A stretch of DNA of 42,566 nt from Dehalococcoidia bacterium (GTDB lineage: Bacteria > Chloroflexota > Dehalococcoidia > E44-bin15), in contig JBAZMV010000009.1 of NCBI GenBank assembly GCA_041649635.1, positions 1 to 42,566 of the forward strand, given 5' to 3'. A program made the position numbers and the translations under genes. A model generated the notes under the pieces. The model did no database searches. It was not told the origin of the DNA and saw nothing but the letters and a program-made list of their open reading frames with translations. Positions 18,133 to 25,843 of the stretch are shown here, in pieces (the first letter of the stretch is position 1; every line of letters begins with the position of its first letter).

Positions 18133-19386
18133 TTGATCGACAGAGTTGAAATAGTGACAAAAGCCGGCGACGGCGGTGACGGGATGATCAGTTTTAGAAG
18201 GGAAAAGTATATTCCTTATGGCGGGCCGGATGGCGGTGACGGAGGAAACGGCGGGAGTGTGATAATCAAAGCAGACAGAAATTCGAATACTCTGCTAAGC
18301 TACCGCCGCGGCAGGAAGAAATTCGCCGCGGGAGAAGGTTTAAACGGAGCCTCAAAAAAGAAGCACGGTAGGGATGGAGAGGACCTGATCCTGCCGGTTC
18401 CTCTAGGAACGATTATATATAAGCGTGGAGCGAAGGAACCTGTTGCGGACCTGACAACGGACGGTCAGTGCTTCTTGGCTGCGAAAGGCGGTCGCGGAGG
18501 AAAAGGAAATGTACATTTCGCCTCATCGACTAATCAGGCGCCGCGTATAGCACAGAGGGGCGACAAAGGCGAAGAGGTCTCGCTTGTGCTGGAACTAAGG
18601 CTCTTGGGTGACGTAGGGATCATCGGCCATCCGAGCGTCGGCAAGTCTACCCTGCTGGCCACCGCTTCAGCGGCGCGGCCCAAGATTGCGGCGTACCCAT
18701 TCACGACGACGGAACCCGTCCTGGGTGTTGCGTCGGTCGACGACAGGACGTTCGTCCTTGTTGAAATCCCGGGCCTTATTGAGGGAGCGCACCGCGGCGC
18801 AGGACTTGGACTGGATTTTCTACGACACGCCGAACGCACCAGGGTGCTGATACATCTAATCGACGGGAACACCGCCGACCCGAAGATTGATATGGATAAA
18901 GTGAATGAGGAGCTGGCCCTTTTCAGCGCCGGCCTGTCGGCGAAACCTCAAATCATAGCCGTTAACAAGATCGACATCCCGGAGGTTAGGGAACGCGTAC
19001 CGTCATTAAAGAGAAAGCTGAAACACACCGGATTGCCCGTTCATTTTATATCCGCGGCGACGGGAGAGGGCGTCGATAAGTTGATGGCTGCTGCCTGTAA
19101 TATGCTTGATGTTGCTGCCCCGGTCGCGCCGAAAGAGGAATTAAGGGTTCTCCGCCCACAGGCACAGAGGGAAAGGGTGAAAGTGTCTCGCGACGGCGAT
19201 GTGTACGTTGTATCGTATCAAAAGGCTGAGAAGCTCATTGAGAGGATGGACGTTAGCAGTTGGGAGGCGCGGGCTTATATATGGTCTCAGTTATCAAGCA
19301 TGGGTGTCGTCGCCGCCTTGAAAAAGGCCGGGGCAGAACCCGGGGCCGTCGTTCGATTTGGTAAAATCGAGCTGGCGTGGGATTGA
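18133..19386 (+). CDS. obg: GTPase Obg/CgtA
   Basis: 417 residues. TTG 18133 follows TGAGGG at 18123-18128. The Gly-rich Obg fold (1-157), the GTPase domain (158-325) and a C-terminal OCT domain (about 335-417) are all present. G1 reads GHPSVGKST (165-173); G4 is NKID (279-282); G5 is SAATGEG. G3 reads EIPGLIEGAH with Glu211 where the family has Asp in DxxG, a conservative but notable change. Obg acts in large ribosomal subunit assembly and stress control. It heads a compact obg-nadD-pyrE group. Confidence 0.95.
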   Translation: MIDRVEIVTKAGDGGDGMISFRREKYIPYGGPDGGDGGNGGSVIIKADRNSNTLLSYRRGRKKFAAGEGLNGASKKKHGRDGEDLILPVPLGTIIYKRGAKEPVADLTTDGQCFLAAKGGRGGKGNVHFASSTNQAPRIAQRGDKGEEVSLVLELRLLGDVGIIGHPSVGKSTLLATASAARPKIAAYPFTTTEPVLGVASVDDRTFVLVEIPGLIEGAHRGAGLGLDFLRHAERTRVLIHLIDGNTADPKIDMDKVNEELALFSAGLSAKPQIIAVNKIDIPEVRERVPSLKRKLKHTGLPVHFISAATGEGVDKLMAAACNMLDVAAPVAPKEELRVLRPQAQRERVKVSRDGDVYVVSYQKAEKLIERMDVSSWEARAYIWSQLSSMGVVAALKKAGAEPGAVVRFGKIELAWD

Positions 19387-19443
19387 TTACCTTTCGTATG
19401 TATGCCGTCGATTGAGATGTGTGTAAAAAGGGGCGCCTCGATA

Positions 19444-20052
19444 GTGAAGATCGGAGTGTTGGGCGGGACGTTCGATCCGATTCATAACGGCCACCTGGGT
19501 ATCGCCGAGGCGGCGTGCCGGCAGCTTGGTCTTGAGCGGGTGATGTTTGTCCCGGCGCGCTCTCCATGGCTGAAGGGGGATCGCGCTATCACCCCGCCGC
19601 GGCATCGCGTCGAGATGATAAAGCTGGCCGCCGCGTTCGATCCCCGATATGAGGTCTCGCGCGTCGACCTGGAGCGGGAGGGGCCGTCCTATACCGTCGA
19701 TACCCTGTCGGACCTGAGGAGTGAACTTGGAGCGGATGCCGATTTTTACTTCATCCTGGGCATGGATGCGCTGAAGGGGTTGGAGGGCTGGCGGCAGCCC
19801 GGCCGCATCGTTGAAATGTGCCATCTGGTTGTGGCTAGGCGGCCGGGCGTGGCCATGATCGATCTAAAGGCGCTGGAGGCGAGCCTGCCCGGCATATCGA
19901 AAAAGGTCATCGTTATCGACAATGAGTTGTATAATATAAATTCAACCGAGATCAGGCGGCTCGTAGCCGCCGGGCGTTCGATAGTCGGCCTGACGCCGGA
20001 TGCGGTGGCGCGATATATTCAGGAGAACGGCTTGTATGTTGAGGAGGGTTGA
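19444..20052 (+). CDS. nadD: Nicotinate-nucleotide adenylyltransferase
   Basis: 202 residues from GTG 19444, which gives the normal N-terminus (VKIGVLGG) behind AAGGGG at 19428-19433; ATG codons at 19402 and 19417 would add residues with no counterpart in the family. The nucleotidyltransferase motif GGTFDPIHNGHL and the C-terminal NSTEIR (ISSTxIR type) are intact. It converts nicotinate mononucleotide and ATP to deamido-NAD. The obg-nadD pairing is common in bacteria. Its TGA shares a base with the pyrE ATG. Confidence 0.93.
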   Translation: MKIGVLGGTFDPIHNGHLGIAEAACRQLGLERVMFVPARSPWLKGDRAITPPRHRVEMIKLAAAFDPRYEVSRVDLEREGPSYTVDTLSDLRSELGADADFYFILGMDALKGLEGWRQPGRIVEMCHLVVARRPGVAMIDLKALEASLPGISKKVIVIDNELYNINSTEIRRLVAAGRSIVGLTPDAVARYIQENGLYVEEG

Positions 20053-20612
20053 TGGCTCCGGATTATAAGGAAAGATTACTGGATTATACGAGGGAACACG
20101 CGGTTCTGCGCGGCGACTTTACGTTAGCGTCGGGGGCAAAGGCAAAGTTCTTTTTCGATATGAAGATGGTGACCCTTTCGCCCGAGGGGGCGTACCTGGC
20201 CGGCAAGGTCATATTCGATATGCTGAAGGGCGTAGATGTGGCGGCCGTAGGCGGCCTGACGCTTGGCGCTGATCCGATCGTGACGGCGGTGTCGGTCGTC
20301 AGCTATATCGAGGGCAGGCCGATGCCGGCATTTATCGAGAGAGGGGCGGTCAAGGACCACGGAACTATGAAGACGATCGAGGGGTACGTGCCGGGCAAAG
20401 GCTTGCCGGTTGCGATCGTGGAGGACGTGATAACAAAGGGGGGCGCGACGCTGAAGGCCGTCGAGATTGCCGAGGCCGCCGGGTGCAGAGTAACCAAGGT
20501 TATAGCTCTACTGGATAGGCACGCAGGCGGCAGCGACGAGGTGCGGCGGCGCGGTTACGACTTCACAGCGGTCCTGCACGCGGATGCCGATGGGGGCATA
20601 AGCCTTGGGTAG
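20052..20612 (+). CDS. pyrE: Orotate phosphoribosyltransferase
   Basis: 186 residues. ATG 20052 overlaps the nadD stop (TGATG) and follows GAGGAGGG (20041-20048); a TTG one codon earlier is also possible. The PRPP-binding motif VAIVEDVITKGGATL (about 117-131) and the catalytic-loop region ERGAVKDHG are present. It joins orotate to PRPP to form OMP in pyrimidine synthesis. No other pyr gene is adjacent, so expression depends on the obg-nadD transcript. Confidence 0.93.
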   Translation: MAPDYKERLLDYTREHAVLRGDFTLASGAKAKFFFDMKMVTLSPEGAYLAGKVIFDMLKGVDVAAVGGLTLGADPIVTAVSVVSYIEGRPMPAFIERGAVKDHGTMKTIEGYVPGKGLPVAIVEDVITKGGATLKAVEIAEAAGCRVTKVIALLDRHAGGSDEVRRRGYDFTAVLHADADGGISLG

Positions 20613-20746
20613 AATCGTTGCATTGACCTGAGAGGTACTTTTCAAGCGGGGGAACGTCGATGGGGTGGGGAGGGGTTTCTAAAAACGCGAAAGCCGCTAT
20701 AATATCTGATATCGAACAAGAAAATTATACTTAGCGGAGTCAGAAT

Positions 20747-20923
20747 ATGTGCCCTTCGGAGAATGAGATTTTCGACAGCATGTTGAGCGGTGCTGTGGAG
20801 ATGGCAGAGGAGGAGAAGTGGTATCAGACCGCGTGGAAGGTTGTTCTGGGGATTTTGCTTTATATCCCCCGGCGAATCTATGATTTATTGGTTAGGCCTG
20901 TCAAACGCAGGTGTGCGAGGTAG
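20747..20923 (+). CDS. Hypothetical 58-residue membrane-associated protein
   Basis: Reads MCPSENEIFDSMLSG at the start and ends LVRPVKRRCAR. GCGGAG (20734-20739) lies 7 bp before the ATG and TATAAT (20698-20703) further upstream, so it looks expressed. An acidic N-terminal half (EMAEEEK) leads to one hydrophobic stretch (VVLGILLYIP, about 33-42) and a basic tail, consistent with a small inner-membrane or amphipathic peptide. No family is recognised. It lies 22 bp before the TPR protein gene, suggesting a two-gene operon. Confidence 0.55.
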   Translation: MCPSENEIFDSMLSGAVEMAEEEKWYQTAWKVVLGILLYIPRRIYDLLVRPVKRRCAR

Positions 20924-20945
20924 ATAAGAAGGGTTTGGGGAAATT

Positions 20946-21635
20946 ATGAACTGGTTCAGAACCCATCTGGAGGGGACGTTGTGGCTTGTATGGCTCGGGG
21001 GCGGCGCGCTCCTTGCCGGTATTATAGTTGCCGTTTTAAAGCTGGAGACCGTCGGGGGAACCCTGAGTATTATGGGGTGGTGGCTGATCATACTCTCCAG
21101 CGTCGGTTATCTCGCCACACTGATAAATAGGTGTAACTGGGTACTGGAGGAGAAAGCCCAGGATAGAAGTATAATGTGGGCGTTCCTTATAGGCATTATC
21201 GGCGGCATTGTCCCTATAGTCGTGGCGCTCTTCGGCAGGAATAACACTATCATCAAACCGGCCGGCAAGGCTGAAAACGCTAACGATTTTGAGGTCAGGA
21301 GGCTAGTGGAGAGAGAGAAGGGGCAGTCGCTGACCATAGGCCACAGCTCTGAACGGGCGCTGCGGTTGGCGCGTGAGCATTTCGATCGGGCGCTTGAGCA
21401 CGAGAGCATGGGCGCAAGACAAGAGGCGATGGCGGAGTATAATAAAGCCCTGGAATTCGACAGCCGCTACGCCATGGCATATTACAATCGGGGATTGCTT
21501 CTAATGCGCTCCGGTAAGAAGACGAGGGCCCGGGCGGATTTTCAAAAGGTCATATCTCTCTCCGAGGGATTGGAGCTTGCGGATATGGCCACGCGCTCTC
21601 TACAGGAAATGGACGCTTATGATCTCGGGGGCTGA
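20946..21635 (+). CDS. Membrane protein with C-terminal TPR repeats
   Basis: 229 residues. Three hydrophobic segments (about 10-32, 38-60 and 76-95) are followed by a soluble region (about 120-229) with two TPR-like repeats (ARQEAMAEYNKALEFDSRY; AYYNRGLLLMRSGKKTRA). TPRs mediate protein contacts; the partner is unknown. Start ATG 20946 is preceded by GGGGAAATT. It may be co-transcribed with the 58-residue protein. Convergent with gyrB across 147 bp that shows no clear terminator. Confidence 0.75.
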   Translation: MNWFRTHLEGTLWLVWLGGGALLAGIIVAVLKLETVGGTLSIMGWWLIILSSVGYLATLINRCNWVLEEKAQDRSIMWAFLIGIIGGIVPIVVALFGRNNTIIKPAGKAENANDFEVRRLVEREKGQSLTIGHSSERALRLAREHFDRALEHESMGARQEAMAEYNKALEFDSRYAMAYYNRGLLLMRSGKKTRARADFQKVISLSEGLELADMATRSLQEMDAYDLGG

Positions 21636-21782
21636 GACCTTCGATTTCTTTGCAGACCTCATTTTCCTTGGCGAATCGCAACCTGTAAACCATTGAATTA
21701 ACGGTAAAATCAGCGCGGTTCAAATTAGCGGCGCAAGAAAGCATGTAATTAAGATTAGCGGACGGGGCGTTCCTGTCGGATT

Positions 21783-23720
21783 TTAAACATCCAGGTTCTT
21801 GACATTGGCTGCGTGGGCCTGGATGAAGGCCTTGCGCGGCTGGACTTCCTCGCCCATGAGCGTCTCGAAGATCTTATCCGCCTCCACCGCGTCCTGGACG
21901 CTTACCTGTAGGAGGGTGCGCGTCTCGGGGTTCATCGTGGTCTCCCAGAGCTGCTCGGAACTCATTTCCCCCAGCCCTTTGAATCGCTGGACCGAACCCT
22001 TTCCTTTTCCCTTCTTGATTATTTCTTCCATATGCTTGTCGTTATAGGCCCAGAGCTTCTCTTTGCCCATGGAGATTCGGTAGAGCGGCGGCTGGGCGAT
22101 ATAAAGATGGCCGTGATGGATAAGCTCGGCCATGTGGCGGAAGAAGAAGGTCAGCAGCAGGGTGCGGATATGGGCGCCGTCCACGTCCGCGTCGGTCATG
22201 ATTATGACGCGATTATACCGCAGTTTTGCGAGGTCGATCTGGTCGTCGAGGCCGGCACCCAGGGCGGTGATGATGGTGCGAATTTCCTCATGATTGAGCA
22301 TCTTCTCGGGAGAAGCCTTTTCTACGTTCAGGATTTTGCCTTTTAATGGCAGTATCGCCTGGAAGCGGCGATCGCGTCCCTGTTTGGCGGAGCCTCCGGC
22401 CGATTCGCCCTCGACAAGGTAAATCTCGCACTCGTCGGGGTTCTTGTCCGAGCAGTCGGCCAGCTTACCGGGGAGGTTGCCCAGGTCCATGGCGTTCTTG
22501 CGCAGCACCAGGTCGCGCGCTTTGCGCGCGGCGTCCCGGGCGCGGGCCGAGGTCATACATTTGTCTACGATGCGCTTGGCGTCTGCCGGGTGTTCGTTAA
22601 GGTATAGGGCCAGCTCGTCGGACACCACGGTCTCGACATGTCCCTTCACCTCCGGGTTGCCCAGCTTGGCCTTGGTCTGTCCCTCGAACTGGGGCTCTGA
22701 TATTTTTACACTGACGATGGCGACGAGGCCCTCGCGGGTGTCGTCGCCGATAAGGTTGGCGTCGTCTTCTTTAAGGAGCTTGAGGCTGCGGGCGGTATCG
22801 TTGATGACGCGGGTCAGGGCTGCGCGAAAGCCGGTGATGTGGCTTCCGCCGTCCTCCGTGTTTATGCAATTGGCGAAGGCCAGCACGTGCTCCGCGAAGC
22901 CCTCGTTGTATTGGAGCGATACCTCAACGTCGGTGCCGCCTACCTGCTTGGACATATATATTGGCTCGTGCAGCACCTTGCGGTCCTTGTTCAAGTACTT
23001 GGCGAAACTGGCGATGCCGCCTTCGAAGAGAAAAGCCACCTCGTCGTCGGTGCGCTTGTCTTCGAAATGTATCTCCACGCCTTTGGTCAGGTAACACATC
23101 TCGCGAAAGCGCAGAACCAGCAGGTTGTGATCCCAATTGATCTCGCCGAATATCTTCTCGTCGGCGAGGAACGTGGTTGTGGTTCCGGTGCCCTCGCAAT
23201 CGCCTACTACCGTGACCGGCGTCTGGGCCAGGCCGCGCTTATATTCCTGACGATAGAGTTTTCCGTTGCGCCTGACCTCCACGCTGCACTCCGAGGAGAG
23301 GGCGTTTACCACCGACGCGCCGACGCCGTGAAGGCCGCCCGAGACCTTGTAGCTGCGTCCGCCGAATTTACCTCCGGCATGCAGCGTGGTCATAACGGCC
23401 TCGAGGGCGGAAGCCCCGGTCGCATGATGCTCTTCAACCGGTATGCCGCGACCGTTGTCGCTGACTGTGACGCTATTATCCTTGGATATAACTACGTCGA
23501 TTTTATTACAGAAGCCGGCCAGCGCCTCGTCGATGCTGTTGTATACTATTTCGTACATCAGGTGGTGCAGGCCAGCGGGGCCGGTGCTTCCGATGTACAT
23601 GCCGGGGCGGCGCCTCACCGCTTCTATGCCGCTGAGAACCTCTATATCATCAGCGGTATATTCGCCGCTTGCGATCGAATTAAGCTTCATATTAAGTTGT
23701 TTGTTTTCTTCGGTGACCAC
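21783..23720 (-). CDS. gyrB: DNA gyrase subunit B
   Basis: 645 residues. GHKL ATPase domain with VYNSIDEALAGF (metal-binding Asn), VSDNGRGIPV and GGLHGVGASVVNAL; transducer domain; TOPRIM domain with EGESAGG (from residue 437) and TDADVDGAH (about 507); and the tail QRFKGLGEMSSEQLWETTMNP. It supplies ATP-driven negative supercoiling with GyrA, which is not in the window. Could be ParE on sequence alone, but length and origin-proximal position favour GyrB. GTG 23720 follows TGAGGTC; an ATG at codon 11 has no ribosome site. Promoter found at 23803-23831. Confidence 0.94.
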   Translation of the reverse strand: MVTEENKQLNMKLNSIASGEYTADDIEVLSGIEAVRRRPGMYIGSTGPAGLHHLMYEIVYNSIDEALAGFCNKIDVVISKDNSVTVSDNGRGIPVEEHHATGASALEAVMTTLHAGGKFGGRSYKVSGGLHGVGASVVNALSSECSVEVRRNGKLYRQEYKRGLAQTPVTVVGDCEGTGTTTTFLADEKIFGEINWDHNLLVLRFREMCYLTKGVEIHFEDKRTDDEVAFLFEGGIASFAKYLNKDRKVLHEPIYMSKQVGGTDVEVSLQYNEGFAEHVLAFANCINTEDGGSHITGFRAALTRVINDTARSLKLLKEDDANLIGDDTREGLVAIVSVKISEPQFEGQTKAKLGNPEVKGHVETVVSDELALYLNEHPADAKRIVDKCMTSARARDAARKARDLVLRKNAMDLGNLPGKLADCSDKNPDECEIYLVEGESAGGSAKQGRDRRFQAILPLKGKILNVEKASPEKMLNHEEIRTIITALGAGLDDQIDLAKLRYNRVIIMTDADVDGAHIRTLLLTFFFRHMAELIHHGHLYIAQPPLYRISMGKEKLWAYNDKHMEEIIKKGKGKGSVQRFKGLGEMSSEQLWETTMNPETRTLLQVSVQDAVEADKIFETLMGEEVQPRKAFIQAHAANVKNLDV

Positions 23721-23802
23721 AAGACCTCATTAAAAAGAAAGCTTCGCCCGTTTCTTAGTAGCCGGATCGAAGCTGTTTGCTAACACTTTCAGACATTGAA
23801 AT

Positions 23803-23831
23803 ATTATAACACAAATGAACGTGCAAGTGAA
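23803..23831 (-). promoter_or_regulatory. Promoter of gyrB
   Basis: On the minus strand TTCACT (23831-23826), 17 bp, TATAAT (23808-23803), giving a leader of roughly 75 nt. Confidence 0.65.
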
Positions 23832-23884
23832 GTGCTTCCACAATAGGCTGGCACCGCTTATTCATACGTATGTGTTGCGATGCG

Positions 23885-23912
23885 TTGAAATAATATTGAC
23901 TTGTGTTATAAT
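23885..23912 (+). promoter_or_regulatory. Promoter of the 23944 gene
   Basis: TTGAAA (23885-23890), 16 bp, TATAAT (23907-23912). Its -10 lies in TTGTGTTATAAT, which is the exact inverted copy of the gyrB -10 region (23803-23814). Confidence 0.7.
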
Positions 23913-23943
23913 CTCACCTGTAATTTCTTTTTGGAGGACGGCG

Positions 23944-24852
23944 ATGGCTACGCAGAAAGATGTTAAGCAGAGTAAAGAAGGGTTGCTCAAGGCGATATAC
24001 GCGGCGGGCTATCTTCTTGAAAATGAAGTAGGCAGGGAGCTTGAGCACGCCGGTTACCAGGTCCAATTCAACCTTAATTGCGACGGCGTGGACGGCGGAG
24101 TAGCGCGCGACATCGATATTGTAGCCACGGACGCGATGTCTGCCGGATGGCCGGCGCATTCCCCCACCTGGTACTACACTCAGGTTGTGGCCGCCTGCCG
24201 TGCCTCCGTACAACCCATGGCCTTCTTTGTGCGCAAAACATCGCCTAATACAGATTCCCTGTCCCCGTCGGCGATTCCGACCCTGGGAGCGGCTTTTGAC
24301 TGGCCGTCTAAACAGCTGCTGGAAGAGCACCCGGAGGCTATACAGAGCCGCATCTATAATTTCTTCATGAAGAACGACCATCGCCTGACTACGCCTCATA
24401 TATCCAATCAGTTTTGTGTTCTGAAGCCCCGCGGTACCGACAATACTTGGGAGGCCAGCCAGGGCGAAGCGTATAATGAGGTTCTGCTGCCTCTCGTCAA
24501 TGCGATAAGCTACCTGAAGAGGGTTGGGCTTGAACATAAAATCACGCCGGAGACCCTAGATTCGGCTGTGTTCCACCCCGTGATTATACTGAGGGATAAG
24601 CTGTATTCCTGCTATCTGAGCTCCGGCCAGCCCGATATAAGAGAGACCGACCATGTAGTGTTCAAAAGGGAGTATATATCCAAGAACTTCTGCGGGAATA
24701 TCCTGATAGATGTGATTACACGGCAGTATGTTCCGGAGTACATCGGTTTGATAAAAGTTGAGACTCACAGGCTGAGGAAGTTCCTTGAGGAGAACTTCGA
24801 CGATCTGGAAAAGCATGTTGCCGCACTCAAATCCAAGAGTGCCAACATATAG
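23944..24852 (+). CDS. Uncharacterised protein with restriction-nuclease-like N-terminus
   Basis: 302 residues. ATG 23944 follows TTGGAGG (23932-23938). The N-terminal 100 residues resemble the PD-(D/E)XK fold: an early helix with Glu26/Glu28 (LLENEVGRELEHAGY), then RDIDIVATD (Asp56, Asp58), then a strand where the E-x-K motif is expected. That strand reads VVAACRASVQPMAFF, so Ala84 and Arg86 stand in place of Glu and Lys. The strand after it (PMAFFVRK) fits the usual hydrophobic continuation. The rest is predicted alpha/beta without a recognised domain. The protein is probably cytoplasmic. No methylase or other restriction gene is adjacent. Function unknown; it may be a catalytically dead or altered nuclease-fold protein. 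It has its own promoter and terminator. Confidence 0.7.
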   Translation: MATQKDVKQSKEGLLKAIYAAGYLLENEVGRELEHAGYQVQFNLNCDGVDGGVARDIDIVATDAMSAGWPAHSPTWYYTQVVAACRASVQPMAFFVRKTSPNTDSLSPSAIPTLGAAFDWPSKQLLEEHPEAIQSRIYNFFMKNDHRLTTPHISNQFCVLKPRGTDNTWEASQGEAYNEVLLPLVNAISYLKRVGLEHKITPETLDSAVFHPVIILRDKLYSCYLSSGQPDIRETDHVVFKREYISKNFCGNILIDVITRQYVPEYIGLIKVETHRLRKFLEENFDDLEKHVAALKSKSANI

Positions 24853-24874
24853 GGAGAAAGGCGCCTTTAAGATT

Positions 24875-24910
24875 AAGCCCCGCGCGAGTGCCTGCGGGGC
24901 TTTTAATTTT
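24875..24910 (+). terminator. Terminator after the 23944 gene
   Basis: AAGCCCCGC pairs with GCGGGGCTT around a ten-base loop, followed by TTAATTTT. Confidence 0.9.
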
Positions 24911-24976
24911 GGGCTCTTCTAGGCATAGAGCGCTGTAAGGCGCTAAATACTGGAATATTGAAGGCGGGTAAGGTTT

Positions 24977-25804
24977 ATGGAATTATTTAGCATCGATAAG
25001 GATAGGTGCGATCTCTGCGGTTTATGCGTTGCGGACTGTCCCGGTTTCGTTGTGTCGATGGGCGGGGGTGGCGGCTTCCCATCGCTGGCGCAGGAAGGGG
25101 AGGATCGTTGTATCAAGTGCGGCCATTGTGTCGCTGTCTGTCCCAAAGGGGCGTTTAATCACCGGTTGATGAGCGCCGGGCAGTGTGCTGAAATCGACAG
25201 GGCGCTCTTGCCGTCTCCCCGGTCGGTTGAACACTTCCTCAAATCGCGCCGCTCCATTCGAACGTATAAGGACGAGCCGCTGGACAGAAAGACACTGGAA
25301 AAGCTGCTTGATATCGCCAGTTACGCGCCGTCCGGGCACAATGCTCAGCCGGTAAACTGGATTGTGGTCAGCGGCAGGGATAAACTGAAGTCGCTCGGGG
25401 ACATGGTCGCCGAATGGATGAGGTCGGCGGCTAAGGAAAATCCGGCGCTGGACAGCACGATGAAGTTGAGCATGGTGGCTGATTCCTGGGCTGTCGGCGT
25501 CGATATCATTATGCGCGGCGCGCCGCATATCGCTGTTGCGCATGCGCCGAGGATCTACGGGCCGGTGGGACAAGAGGGCTGCCTCATAGCCTTATCTTAT
25601 CTGGAGTTGGCGGCCTATTCCCTGGGCGCGGGGGCCTGCTGGGCAGGGTATTTTGAGATGGCCGCCGTCAACTATCAGTCGTTGCGTCAGGCCCTGAATA
25701 TCCCCGAGGGAAACAGGCCGTACGGGGCTATGATGCTAGGGCGGCCGGAATACAAATATAGCCGTATTCCCTTGCGCAAAGAACCCGACGTTCAGTGGAA
25801 ATAG
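24977..25804 (+). CDS. Ferredoxin-nitroreductase fusion protein
   Basis: 275 residues. Residues 1-60 hold two [4Fe-4S] ferredoxin motifs: Cys11/14/17/21 (CDLCGLCVADCP) and Cys45/48/51/55 (CIKCGHCVAVCP). Residues about 85-260 are a nitroreductase-type FMN domain, with RRSIRTYKDE and SYAPSGHNAQPV as phosphate- and flavin-binding elements. The fusion lets the flavin site draw electrons directly from iron-sulfur clusters, as in anaerobes; the physiological acceptor is unknown (nitroaromatics are only model substrates). Start ATG 24977 follows a GGGTAAGG sequence. Convergent with the protease gene. Confidence 0.92.
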   Translation: MELFSIDKDRCDLCGLCVADCPGFVVSMGGGGGFPSLAQEGEDRCIKCGHCVAVCPKGAFNHRLMSAGQCAEIDRALLPSPRSVEHFLKSRRSIRTYKDEPLDRKTLEKLLDIASYAPSGHNAQPVNWIVVSGRDKLKSLGDMVAEWMRSAAKENPALDSTMKLSMVADSWAVGVDIIMRGAPHIAVAHAPRIYGPVGQEGCLIALSYLELAAYSLGAGACWAGYFEMAAVNYQSLRQALNIPEGNRPYGAMMLGRPEYKYSRIPLRKEPDVQWK

Positions 25805-25843
25805 CTTCGGCCGGGGCAAGCCGATCTGCGGATTATTATTTGG

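Noticed and set aside
22839..23783. 314-codon plus-strand frame opposite gyrB
   Set aside because: Antisense to conserved gyrB codons; translation resembles no protein.
23894..23912. TTGACT (23894-23899 region) as -35 for the 23944 gene
   Set aside because: Only about five to seven bases separate it from TATAAT; TTGAAA at 23885 has proper spacing.
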